DNA from: Tabrizicola sp031409795
GTDB taxonomy: Bacteria; Pseudomonadota; Alphaproteobacteria; Rhodobacterales; Rhodobacteraceae
Reading direction: 5' to 3'
Assembly (NCBI GenBank): GCA_031409795.1
Contig: JANNXX010000043.1
Location: 42,920 to 106,919 of the forward strand
DNA: 64,000 bases
The translations under genes were made by a program, and so were the position numbers. The notes beneath the pieces are model-generated. The model was given only the letters and a program-made list of their open reading frames with translations. It had not been told where the DNA came from and did no database searches. Positions 8,575 through 16,702 of the stretch are shown one piece after another. Every line of letters starts with the position of its first letter. Positions within the stretch are counted from its first letter, which is position 1.

Positions 8575-10005
8575 TCATGGCGTAGGTGTCGTTGCTTCCT
8601 TCGGAAGATGGACGGTGAACTCGGTGCCATCGGCGTCGCTTCGGGCCAGGTCGAGCCGCCCGCCATGGCCGCGCACCAGCTCGGCGGCGATGGCAAGGCC
8701 AAGGCCGGTTCCGCCTTTCCGCGCCCCGCCCTGGAACGCCGAGAACAGATGTTCCCGCGCCTTCGCTGGCAGGCCGGGGCCAGTGTCGCCGACGCGGATC
8801 CACCATGCGGCCTCGTCCTCGCTGGCCGATATCTCGATCGAGCCGGGCTGTCCCGTCGCGTCGATCGCCTGCCGCGCGTTGCGCACTAGGTTCGACAGGA
8901 CGCGGTAAAGCTGCTCTCCGTCGGCGCGGATCGTCAGCCCCGGCGGCACATCGACAAGGATGGTGATCGCAGAGTCGCTGGCCAGCCCTTCGCCTTCCAC
9001 CACCTCGGCGGCAAGCTGCGCAAGGGGCAGCCGGCGCAACTGCGGCGGCGGTTCCTCGGCCTTGCCGAAGGCAAGGGTCGATTCGCACAGGGAAACCGCC
9101 CGGCTGATCGAGTTCACCAGCTTCGGGACCGACCGCGCGACCGCTGGATCGGCGCTGCCTTCGATCCGGTCGGCGAAAAGCTGCGCCGTGGTCAGGATGT
9201 TGCGCAGGTCATGGCTGATCTTGGCCACTGCCCCGCCCAGCTGCGCAAGCCGTTCCTTCTGGCGCAGGGCGCTGGTCAGCTGGGTCTGCATCGACTGCAG
9301 CGCCTCTTCGGCAAGGCGCAGCTCTTCGACATCGGCGTTCGGTGCGATCACCCGGCGGGCATCCTCGGGGGCTTCGGCATAGGTCTGCATGTGCCGCACC
9401 ACGCGCCGGATCGGCAGGACCAGCAGACGCCGGACGGCGAGGAAGAGCAGAAAGCCGGTCACCACCGAAATCAGCGCCGAAAGCAGCAGGATCCGCAGGC
9501 CATATTCCAGCATCGCCTCACGCAGGGGCCTTGTCTCCATCGTGACTTCGATCAGCGTGCCGGCCTCTTGCACCGGAGACCCGATCACCCGGACGATCCG
9601 GTTCTCGGGATCGAAAAGCACGACGAAGGCGTCGCGGATCAGGTCCCACGGGTTGGCCATCCGAAGATCGAAACTGTTGTGGATCTCGCCGGGGATCGGT
9701 GAGGACAGCACCAGCTGGCGCACCTCGTCGCGGCGCAGGACGACATTGTAGACCTCGGCATTGGCCAGAAGTTCGGCCTCCAGCTCGGGCATGATCATTT
9801 CTTCGGTGGCAAGCTGGGTCAGCGCCGCGATCTGCGCCTGCTTGAGCCGGGTCAGCATGAAATCAGCCCGGTAGCGCGCGATCGACGGCACGAAGATCAG
9901 GATTTCGGCCAGCATCACGAAGATGACGGTCAGGATCAGGAACCGGCCTGACAAGGTGTTGAGGAAGCGATGCCGTCTTTCCGTCACCCGGCCAATCCTT
10001 GCCAA
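8575..10005 (-). CDS. Membrane sensor histidine kinase
   Basis: This 476-residue kinase has a first membrane segment at about 17-40, a periplasmic sensor region of about 125 residues and a second membrane segment at about 168-195. It continues with a HAMP-like linker, then the H-box KISHDLRNILTTAQL with the phospho-accepting His, and an ATPase domain. That domain shows the N box (LVRNARQAID), G1 (GDTGPGLP) and G2 (GGTGLGLAIA). The start lies 3 bp beyond the stop of the flavoprotein gene, so it is co-transcribed with it. No response regulator gene is visible in the neighbourhood, so the partner is elsewhere. The sensed signal is unknown. Confidence 0.92.
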   Translation of the reverse strand: MARIGRVTERRHRFLNTLSGRFLILTVIFVMLAEILIFVPSIARYRADFMLTRLKQAQIAALTQLATEEMIMPELEAELLANAEVYNVVLRRDEVRQLVLSSPIPGEIHNSFDLRMANPWDLIRDAFVVLFDPENRIVRVIGSPVQEAGTLIEVTMETRPLREAMLEYGLRILLLSALISVVTGFLLFLAVRRLLVLPIRRVVRHMQTYAEAPEDARRVIAPNADVEELRLAEEALQSMQTQLTSALRQKERLAQLGGAVAKISHDLRNILTTAQLFADRIEGSADPAVARSVPKLVNSISRAVSLCESTLAFGKAEEPPPQLRRLPLAQLAAEVVEGEGLASDSAITILVDVPPGLTIRADGEQLYRVLSNLVRNARQAIDATGQPGSIEISASEDEAAWWIRVGDTGPGLPAKAREHLFSAFQGGARKGGTGLGLAIAAELVRGHGGRLDLARSDADGTEFTVHLPKEATTPTP

Positions 10006-10008
10006 CGA

Positions 10009-11424
10009 TCAGGGGACCAGCCGCTGCACCAGCCGCACGATCCGCTTTACCGCAGGACTACCAAAGAGTTTCGGAGAAAAATAGGCACCTGCCGCGCGTT
10101 TGGACACCTCGCCCAGTGTCGGATAGGGGGCGACCATGCCGGCGACGGCAGAAAGCTTGAGCTTTGCGCTGATTGCCAAGGCCCAGAACCCGATCAGCTC
10201 GCCCGCCTGCGGGCCGACGATGCTGGCCCCCACGGGACGCCCCTTGACGATCATGACCTTGACCAGGCCCTTGGCCTTGCCTTCGGCAAGCGCGCGGTCG
10301 TTGTGCGCGAAATCGGCGCGGACCACGGTCAGCCGGTCGCCATGCGCCGTGCGAGCCTGAGCTTCGGTCAGGCCGACCTGGGCCAATTCAGGATCGGTAA
10401 AGGTGGCGCGAGGGATGGCGCGCGGGTCGGCCTTCGCGGGCAGCCCGAACATCGCCTGCCGGATCACGATCCCGGCGTGCCAGCCCGCGACATGGGTGAA
10501 TTGCATCCCACCCGCAGCATCGCCCACCGCATAGACCCGACGGTTGCTGCTGCGCAGACGCGCATCGACAGTCACGCCCTTTGGCGTATGGGCGATGCCG
10601 GCCGCTTCCAGATTCATCCCGTCAAGCGCCACCTTGCGCCCGACCGCCATCAGAATGTGGCTGCCCTGGACCTGGGTTCCATCGCCAAGGGTCACCTCGA
10701 CCGCGCCGTCGTGGCCTGACAGCCGCACGACCGGCTGGCCTTCGATCAGGCGGATGCCCTCGGCACGCAGGGCGTCCGTGACACAGACCGCAAGCTCGGG
10801 ATCCTCGCGGCCCAGCACGTTCGCCCCCTCGACCACGGTGACCGCGCAGCCCAGCCGGCGGTGCGCCTGCGCCAGTTCCACCCCGATCGGCCCGCCGCCG
10901 ATGACCACCAGATGCGCCGGGCGTTCGCGCAGGGCGAAGATCGTTTCGTTGGTCAGGTAGGGAACCGTGTCCACCCCCTGAACCTGCGGCACGAAGGGGC
11001 GCGAGCCGGTGGCGATCACGAAGCGCCGGGCGCGGATGGTCTGGCCCCCGGCTTCAACCTCACGCGGGCTGGTAAAGCGGGCGAAGGCGCGGATGACGGT
11101 GCAGCCAAGGCCCTCGAAGCGCTCCTGGCTGTCGACGGGGGCGATGCCGGCGATCACGGCGGCGACATGGTCTTTCACCGCGCCGAAATCGACCTGCGGT
11201 TCGACGCCGGGCACGCCGCGAAAGCCCCGGCGCTGCGCGTCAGCGGCCTTGGCGGCGGCGATCAGCGCCTTTGATGGCACGCAACCTGCGTTCAGGCAGT
11301 CGCCACCCATCTCTCCGGCCTCGATCAGCACGACGCGGGCGCCCATCTGCACGGCCCCCGCCGCGACCGAAAGCCCGCCCGATCCGGCGCCGATCACGCA
11401 GATGTCAGTCTCAATCCGCGTCAT
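10009..11424 (-). CDS. FAD-dependent pyridine nucleotide-disulfide oxidoreductase (MerA/Lpd-like)
   Basis: The 471-residue flavoprotein has an N-terminal FAD fold (GAGSGGLSVA). The redox-active pair is in GGDCLNAGCVPSKAL (Cys43 and Cys48), a second dinucleotide fold is at VIGGGPIGVELAQ, and YAVGDAA binds FAD. The C-terminal dimerisation domain has YPTLGEVSKRAA, where dihydrolipoamide dehydrogenases have a catalytic His before PT. The His-to-Tyr change resembles mercuric-reductase-like enzymes and argues against lipoamide as substrate. There is no N-terminal HMA domain and no C-terminal Cys pair, so mercury reduction is also unlikely. It overlaps the VTT gene by 14 bp. Confidence 0.9.
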   Translation of the reverse strand: MTRIETDICVIGAGSGGLSVAAGAVQMGARVVLIEAGEMGGDCLNAGCVPSKALIAAAKAADAQRRGFRGVPGVEPQVDFGAVKDHVAAVIAGIAPVDSQERFEGLGCTVIRAFARFTSPREVEAGGQTIRARRFVIATGSRPFVPQVQGVDTVPYLTNETIFALRERPAHLVVIGGGPIGVELAQAHRRLGCAVTVVEGANVLGREDPELAVCVTDALRAEGIRLIEGQPVVRLSGHDGAVEVTLGDGTQVQGSHILMAVGRKVALDGMNLEAAGIAHTPKGVTVDARLRSSNRRVYAVGDAAGGMQFTHVAGWHAGIVIRQAMFGLPAKADPRAIPRATFTDPELAQVGLTEAQARTAHGDRLTVVRADFAHNDRALAEGKAKGLVKVMIVKGRPVGASIVGPQAGELIGFWALAISAKLKLSAVAGMVAPYPTLGEVSKRAAGAYFSPKLFGSPAVKRIVRLVQRLVP

Positions 11425-12163
11425 GTCGGACCCCTTTCCGGAAGGCCTTCAGCACCATGGGCAGCGCCGCCAGCGCGGCAAGGCCAAGGATCGGCAGCAG
11501 GATCGGCGGCGTGAACAGCAGGCCAAGATCGGGCGTCCCGCCGCGCTCGAACACCTCGCCCAGGCCCGACCCGACCGAAGTGAAGACCAGCGCGCCGGGG
11601 ATGATTCCCAGAACCGTGGTGACCGAGTAGCGCCAGAGGCTGGTGCCGGTGAACGCCGGAATGAGGTTTGCCAGGAAGAACGGCACCAGAGGCACAAGCC
11701 GCATGATGAACAGCACCGACCATTCGTTCTCTTTGATCCCCCGGACCAGCCGCGCAGCCGCCCCGCCACCTGCGGCGACCCTCTGGGACAATCCGTGACC
11801 AAGGCCTGAGCGCGCGATCAGAAAGATGGCGATCGCGCCGGTCGCGGCGCCGGTGATGTTGAACAGCACGCCGGGAAAGAGGCCGAACAGGAACCCGCCG
11901 GTCAGGGTTGCGATGGTGCCTCCGGGCAGGCACAGGGCGACGATGGCGATGTAGCAGGCGATGAACAGCAGAACGGCGCCAAGGTAATGCGCGTCACGAA
12001 AGGCGATAAGCTCTTCGCGCCGCAGGGCCAGGGTCTCGAAGCTGAGCTGGTCGCGGAAAAAGACCGCGCCAAGAAGACCGGTTCCCAGAATCAGCAGGAA
12101 CGGCAGCCTGCGCAGCCAGCCGCTGCGGTTGTCCTGATCGGGGGCGTCCTGCGCTGGCGGCAT
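11411..12163 (-). CDS. TVP38/TMEM64 family membrane protein (VTT domain)
   Basis: The 250-residue protein has about six hydrophobic segments. Its SNARE-associated/VTT core is seen in PGGTIATLTGGFLFGLFPG and in FIMRLVPLVPFFLANLIPAF, the two re-entrant motifs of the DedA/TVP38 superfamily. Relatives act in lipid scrambling or undecaprenyl-phosphate and small-molecule transport. The ATG at 12163 follows AAGGAAAG; upstream codons were left out because they lack family-like sequence. VTT proteins often neighbour flavin oxidoreductases of the type encoded next door, so the two probably act together at the membrane. Confidence 0.9.
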   Translation of the reverse strand: MPPAQDAPDQDNRSGWLRRLPFLLILGTGLLGAVFFRDQLSFETLALRREELIAFRDAHYLGAVLLFIACYIAIVALCLPGGTIATLTGGFLFGLFPGVLFNITGAATGAIAIFLIARSGLGHGLSQRVAAGGGAAARLVRGIKENEWSVLFIMRLVPLVPFFLANLIPAFTGTSLWRYSVTTVLGIIPGALVFTSVGSGLGEVFERGGTPDLGLLFTPPILLPILGLAALAALPMVLKAFRKGVRHDAD

Positions 12164-12311
12164 TCTGGGCTTTCCTTGCCTGGTTCCCAAGAATGGCGCA
12201 CGGCGCGGGGATTGCACAGGGGCATCACGCCGGGTTGATTCGTTGTCGCCGCCGCGCAGCGGTTCCGTGCCGTCACCCCGGAAATCTTGCGCAAAAAGCA
12301 CGCGCCTTGCG

Positions 12312-12340
12312 TTGACTTGGCTGGCAACCGCCCGTAAAGG
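12312..12340 (+). promoter_or_regulatory. Sigma-70 type promoter of rpmH
   Basis: TTGACT at 12312-12317 and TAAAGG at 12335-12340 are separated by exactly 17 bp, a near-consensus housekeeping promoter. It lies about 65 bp before the rpmH start, consistent with the strong expression required for a ribosomal protein. Confidence 0.65.
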
Positions 12341-12404
12341 ACGGGCTTCGAGTTACAAGGCCCTCGAATCCGCTCGGGTTTCGGGTCAATTACGGAGAGC
12401 CGCG

Positions 12405-12539
12405 ATGAAGCGCACCTTTCAACCGTCGAACCTGGTCCGCAAGCGCCGCCACGGGTTCCGCGCCCGCATGGCGACCAAGAACGGCCGCCTTGTCCTGGCC
12501 GCGCGCCGCGCCAAGGGCCGTCACAAGCTTACCGCCTGA
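12405..12539 (+). CDS. rpmH: 50S ribosomal protein L34
   Basis: The 44-residue, very basic product (MKRTFQPSNLVRKRRHGFRA at its start) is a textbook L34, a small large-subunit protein that contacts 23S rRNA. The start at 12405 follows GGAGAG. As in most bacteria it is followed directly by rnpA, 33 bp away, and then yidD. Confidence 0.98.
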   Translation: MKRTFQPSNLVRKRRHGFRARMATKNGRLVLAARRAKGRHKLTA

Positions 12540-12572
12540 TACCGCGCCCTGCGGGGCGTCAGGGGTCGCTGC

Positions 12573-12980
12573 ATGACACCGCCGGAGAACCATGGGCAAG
12601 GCCATAGCGCCGAAGAACCCGCCGGTTCTCCGGCGGTTTCGCTTTGCGTGCTGGCAAGGCGGGCGGACTTCCTGAAGGCCGCTTCGGCCCGCCGCCAGGG
12701 GACAGGCGGGTTTCTTTTGCAGGCGCGTGACCGGGCGGATGGCGCTGCCGGGGTGCGGGTGGGCTTCACCGCGTCAAAGAAGATCGGCAATGCCGTCCTG
12801 CGCAACCGCGCCAAGCGCCGCCTGCGGTCTCTTGCGCGCGAGGTGCTGGCAGGTCTGGCGCGGCCGGGCTGGGATTATGTTCTGGTCGCCCGGCCCGAGG
12901 CAACCGTCAGCCGCCCCTATGCCGACCTGCGCGCCGATCTGGAGCAGGCGGTGCTGTCCGTACACCGGGGGCGGGCGTGA
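12573..12980 (+). CDS. rnpA: Ribonuclease P protein component
   Basis: The 135-residue basic protein assists the RNase P RNA in removing 5' leaders from tRNA precursors. The signature RNR motif region NAVLRNRAKRRLRSLAREV is present at about residues 72-90, preceded by GFTASKKIG, which is also conserved. An N-terminal extension of about 20 residues lacks family similarity, so a later start remains possible. It overlaps yidD by 4 bp (GTGA). Confidence 0.95.
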   Translation: MTPPENHGQGHSAEEPAGSPAVSLCVLARRADFLKAASARRQGTGGFLLQARDRADGAAGVRVGFTASKKIGNAVLRNRAKRRLRSLAREVLAGLARPGWDYVLVARPEATVSRPYADLRADLEQAVLSVHRGRA

Positions 12981-13225
12981 CCCCATTGGCGCAGGCCCTT
13001 GCCCTGCCGGTAAGGGCCTACCGGCTGGTCCTGTCACCCTGGGTTGGCCATGGCTGCCGGTTTCAGCCGACCTGTTCGGCCTATGCGCTTGAGGCGCTGG
13101 AACGGCATGGGGCGGTGAAGGGCGGCTATCTGGCGGCGCATCGCATCTGTCGCTGCCACCCATGGGGCGGGCAGGGCTATGACCCGGTGCCGGGCGCTGA
13201 CCCAGACCATGACGCGGGACAGTAG
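12977..13225 (+). CDS. yidD: Membrane protein insertion efficiency factor YidD
   Basis: The 82-residue protein carries the family pattern YRLVLSPWVGHGCRFQPTCS followed by YALEALERHG and CHPWGGQGYDPV, with three conserved cysteines. YidD is a membrane-associated helper of YidC insertase. Translation starts at a GTG that overlaps the rnpA stop, implying coupling. In most relatives yidC follows on the same strand. Here the next gene is yihA on the opposite strand and yidC lies further right, also inverted. Confidence 0.96.
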   Translation: MTPLAQALALPVRAYRLVLSPWVGHGCRFQPTCSAYALEALERHGAVKGGYLAAHRICRCHPWGGQGYDPVPGADPDHDAGQ

Positions 13226-13236
13226 AGCCGGGCCAA

Positions 13237-13281
13237 GTTTCTTAGGCAAGAAACGTGTCAAAATCCTTGCTTAAGGATTTT
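13237..13281. terminator. Tandem hairpins between convergent operons
   Basis: Two perfect hairpins lie back to back: GTTTCTT / AAGAAAC (loop AGGC, 13237-13254) and AAAATCCTT / AAGGATTTT (loop GCTT, 13260-13281). The second can supply a U-tract in both directions. They separate yidD (plus) from yihA (minus) and fit a bidirectional terminator. Confidence 0.7.
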
Positions 13282-13286
13282 GGTCC

Positions 13287-13937
13287 CTAGACCAACGTGG
13301 CGATAATCGCCCGGAGGGTTTCGATCCCTTCGCCCTTTTCCGAGCTGGTCACCACAATCTCGGGGTAGGCCGCGGGGTGTTTGGCCAAAGCGCCCTTGAC
13401 CTGATCGATCACCGCCTCGCGTTCGGTGCGGCTGATCTTGTCGACCTTGGTCAGCACCACCTGGAACGTAAGCGCCGACCGGTCGAGCAGGGTCAGGATC
13501 TCTTCGTCCACCGCCTTGACGCCGTGGCGGGCATCGACCAGCACGAAGGCCCGGCGCAGGGTCTGGCGGCCGGCAAGATACTGGCGCAGAAGCGCCTGCC
13601 ATTTGGCGACGATCGCGACCGGGGCCTCGGCATAGCCATAGCCCGGCAGGTCGACCAGAAAGCGGGTCTCGCCCAGCGCGAAGTAGTTGATTTCCTGCGT
13701 CCGCCCCGGCGTGTTCGACGCCCGCGCAAGGGTCTTGCGTCCGGTCAGCGCATTGATCAGGCTGGATTTCCCGACGTTCGAGCGTCCGGCAAAGCAGACC
13801 TCCAGTCGGTCTGCCGGGGGCAGGCCCGACATGGCAACCACGCCTTTCACGAAGGCAACCGGGCCGGCGAACATCAGGCGGCCGACTTCGCGGGCGTCCT
13901 CTTCCGGCGCGGGGGCTAGGGTGAACGTCAGCCCCAT
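13287..13937 (-). CDS. yihA: Ribosome biogenesis GTP-binding protein YihA/YsxC
   Basis: The 216-residue TrmE-Era-EngA-type GTPase acts late in 50S subunit assembly. Motifs: G1 GRSNVGKSSLIN (about residue 51), the family-specific NTPGRTQEINYF containing the G2 Thr, G3 DLPGYG and G4 TKVDK. It is the last gene of the yidC-MOSC-yihA operon and overlaps the MOSC gene by 10 bp. Length and motifs are normal. Confidence 0.96.
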   Translation of the reverse strand: MGLTFTLAPAPEEDAREVGRLMFAGPVAFVKGVVAMSGLPPADRLEVCFAGRSNVGKSSLINALTGRKTLARASNTPGRTQEINYFALGETRFLVDLPGYGYAEAPVAIVAKWQALLRQYLAGRQTLRRAFVLVDARHGVKAVDEEILTLLDRSALTFQVVLTKVDKISRTEREAVIDQVKGALAKHPAAYPEIVVTSSEKGEGIETLRAIIATLV

Positions 13938-14686
13938 GCGCGCACCTCTTGGCCCTGGGCGACGGTGCCGCCCGTGATCACCCGGGCGAAGACGCCAAAA
14001 TCGGTGTGGCCATAGCTTGCTTCCAGCGCGGTCATGGTATCGGCATCCTGCAGGCCCGTCGCGGGGTTGGCGCCGGTTGCGCGGCAGCGGTCGATCCGTG
14101 CCTCGATCCGCAGGCGGGCCGGTCCGATGCTGAGCTCTTGCCCGACAAGGTCATGCTCGGCCATGGCGGGCCAGCCCTCGACCCAGATATTGCCGCGAAA
14201 GCGGTGGATCGACAGATCCTGCCCGATCCGCGCCGACAGGTCTGCCAGCGAGGACAGGCTGTTGATCGAGATCAGCGGCTGGTCCTGGTCGGTCATGGCC
14301 TGACCCGGGACCTGGACGATCCGCGCCGGTTTCGGGCGGTTTTCCGGCCAGAGCGGGCGCAGCCAGTCGATCAGACGGGCGGCATCGTCCGCGTCGTCGG
14401 GGCGGAAGCGTTCGGTCGGGCGGCTTGGATGGCTTAGCGTGACGGCCCCCGCCTGCGGGTCCGACGTGCAGCTGATCGCCATCAGGTCGGGCGAGGCCCA
14501 GCCGCGCAGGAACTGCAGCTTGGAGGCCCAGGCAGGTGGTTCGCCAAGCCGTGCTGCGGCATGAGCGACGGCCCAGACCCGGTCGAAGGGAAAGGCGGCA
14601 CCGGCGGTCAGTGCGGCTGTCTTCACATGCTCATGCCCGGCGGACTTGATCGGATGCCGGACCAGATGCACGACGCGAGCGGTCAC
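13928..14686 (-). CDS. MOSC domain-containing protein
   Basis: The 252-residue product has an N-terminal MOSC beta-barrel segment (VVHLVRHPIKSAGHEHV) and a C-terminal MOSC domain with NSLSSLADLSARIG, FRGNIWVEG and DRCRATGANPATG. The last of these carries the conserved Cys that in relatives handles sulfur or the molybdenum cofactor. I chose the GTG at 14686, which overlaps the yidC stop as GTGA, over a long upstream frame that only shadows yidC. A MOSC gene between yidC and yihA is standard in Rhodobacterales. The substrate is unknown. Confidence 0.88.
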   Translation of the reverse strand: MTARVVHLVRHPIKSAGHEHVKTAALTAGAAFPFDRVWAVAHAAARLGEPPAWASKLQFLRGWASPDLMAISCTSDPQAGAVTLSHPSRPTERFRPDDADDAARLIDWLRPLWPENRPKPARIVQVPGQAMTDQDQPLISINSLSSLADLSARIGQDLSIHRFRGNIWVEGWPAMAEHDLVGQELSIGPARLRIEARIDRCRATGANPATGLQDADTMTALEASYGHTDFGVFARVITGGTVAQGQEVRAWG

Positions 14687-16530
14687 TTCTTCCTGGCTCC
14701 GCCTTTGCCGCCAGCCTTGTCCGCCACCGGCTCGGCCGGCTTTTTCTTGAACGCAGAGCGGATGTTGCCGAAAAGGTCGGGCTTGTGGCCATGGCTGCGC
14801 ATGATCAGGAACTGCTGGGTGAAGGTGATCGTGTTGTTGGTGATCCAGTAGACGACCAGGCCGCTGGCGAAGCCGCCCAGCATGAACATGAACACCCAGG
14901 GCATCCAGGCGAAGATCTGCTGCTGGACCGGATCGGCTGGGGCCGGATTCAGCTTTTGCTGCAGCCACATCGAGATGCCCAGAAGGATCGGCAGGATACC
15001 GATGAAGACCAGATGCAGGACCGTACCGGTGACAGGCGCATCCCAGGGCAGAAGCCCGAAGGCGTTGAACAGCGAGGACGGATCGGGCGCCGACAGATCG
15101 CGCAGCCAGCCGAAGAACGGCGCGTGGCGCAGCTCGATCGTGACGAAGATCACCTTGTAAAGCGCGAAGAAGATCGGGATCTGGATCAGGATCGGCAGGC
15201 AGCCCGCAGCGGGGTTCACCTTCTTGTCCTTGTAAAGCTGCATCATCTCGCGCTGCATGCGCTGGCGGTCGTCGCCCACGCGTTCCTTCAGCGCCTCCAT
15301 CTCGGGCTGCAGTTCCTTCATCCGCGCCATCGAGACGTAAGACTTGTAGGCCAGGGGCAGCACGATCAGCTTCAGCACGAAGGTCAGCGCGATGATCGCC
15401 AGACCCATGTTGCCGATCTGCGCGTTCAGCCAGTGCAGGACGGCGAAGATCGGCTTCGTCAGGAAGTAGAACCAGCCCCAGTCGATCGAATCGAGGAACC
15501 CGGCAATGCCCTGGTCATTCTGGTAGCTGCGGATCGTGGCCCATTCCTTGGCCCCGGCGAAGAAGCGCAGCGAAGATGACGTCTCGGCCCCGGCCGCAAG
15601 GCTGACCGCAGGAGCGCGCACCTCGGCCTGATAGATTCCGGCGTCAGGCACGAATTTCAGCACCGCCTTGTAGGGCTTGCCCTGCTCGGGGACGAGGGTG
15701 GTCATCCAGTAATGGTCGGTAAAACCGATCCAACCGTCAACCGTGCCTTGCGCCACCACGGCCGGCAGACCTTCGTTCGGGTCGACCGTGAAGTCGGCGA
15801 AATCGGCATAGTCGGTTTCGGTCAGTTCGCCGTCGATCCGCTGGATCGCCCCTTCGTGGACCACGAAGATGTTCTGCAGCTTCGGCAGGCCATGACGGGC
15901 AATGATGCCATAGGGCTGCAACGCCACCGGCCCGGCCGAGGCGTTGAGCACCTTGTCGGTCACGGTGAACATGTAGTCCTCGTCGACCGACACCTCGCGC
16001 AGGAAGGTCAGGCCCTTGCCGTTCTCCCAGCGCAGGGTCACGGGCGCGTCCGGCGCCAGTGTCTCGCTGCCGACAAGGGTCCACCGGGTCATTGCGCCGG
16101 GCACATCGCCGGCTTCAAGCCCCGCGCCCGGCAGCCAGCCGAAAACCGAATAGTAGGACAGCGCCTCGCCGACCGGTTCCAGCAGGTGAACGATGCCGGC
16201 GTCCGGTTCGATCGTCTCGCGGTAGTTCTTCAGCGACAGATCGTCGATCCGCCCGCCAAGAAGCGACAGGGTCCCCGAAAGCTTGGGCGTGTCGATGGTG
16301 AGGCGCGGCGCCTCGGGCACCGGTTCGGCGGTGGCGGCCGCCGGGGCATCGACCGAGGGATCGGCCGTGGCTGCGGCCATCGCTCCGGTCTCGGTCGCGG
16401 TTTGCCCCGCTGGAGCGGCGGCCACCTCGACCGGAGGCTCCGGCGGGGGAAACAACACGAACCAGACGATCATCACCACGGCGGACAGCACCATCGCCAG
16501 AATGAGGTTCTTGTTGTTCTGCTCTTCCAT
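14683..16530 (-). CDS. yidC: Membrane protein insertase YidC
   Basis: The 615-residue Oxa1-family insertase places and folds inner-membrane proteins, alone or with SecYEG. An N-terminal membrane anchor (about 8-27) is followed by an Ala/Pro/Glu-rich linker and a large periplasmic domain up to about residue 355. The conserved five-helix core follows, including the cytoplasmic hairpin with MARMKELQPEMEALKERVGD and the NPAAGCLPILIQIPIFFALY segment. The basic tail ends KGGARKK, fitting ribosome contact. It heads the yidC-MOSC-yihA operon. Confidence 0.97.
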   Translation of the reverse strand: MEEQNNKNLILAMVLSAVVMIVWFVLFPPPEPPVEVAAAPAGQTATETGAMAAATADPSVDAPAAATAEPVPEAPRLTIDTPKLSGTLSLLGGRIDDLSLKNYRETIEPDAGIVHLLEPVGEALSYYSVFGWLPGAGLEAGDVPGAMTRWTLVGSETLAPDAPVTLRWENGKGLTFLREVSVDEDYMFTVTDKVLNASAGPVALQPYGIIARHGLPKLQNIFVVHEGAIQRIDGELTETDYADFADFTVDPNEGLPAVVAQGTVDGWIGFTDHYWMTTLVPEQGKPYKAVLKFVPDAGIYQAEVRAPAVSLAAGAETSSSLRFFAGAKEWATIRSYQNDQGIAGFLDSIDWGWFYFLTKPIFAVLHWLNAQIGNMGLAIIALTFVLKLIVLPLAYKSYVSMARMKELQPEMEALKERVGDDRQRMQREMMQLYKDKKVNPAAGCLPILIQIPIFFALYKVIFVTIELRHAPFFGWLRDLSAPDPSSLFNAFGLLPWDAPVTGTVLHLVFIGILPILLGISMWLQQKLNPAPADPVQQQIFAWMPWVFMFMLGGFASGLVVYWITNNTITFTQQFLIMRSHGHKPDLFGNIRSAFKKKPAEPVADKAGGKGGARKK

Positions 16531-16702
16531 CCGCCCGCCACCATGCGACCATGTTCGATCAGCGGTGCTTCAACGACAGGGGCGGCGAAAGGTCAAGCAG
16601 TTTTGCCCCGGTTCGGCTTGAGAGGTGATCAAATCCGTCGCCCGCACGGATCGCGGTCCGGGCATCGGGACCCACCAGCTTGCAGCGGACCGCCTGCCAG
16701 CG

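Noticed and set aside
10009..11424. Mercuric reductase
   Set aside because: The CxxxxC pair is shared by the whole family; the HMA domain and the C-terminal Cys pair required for mercury handling are absent.
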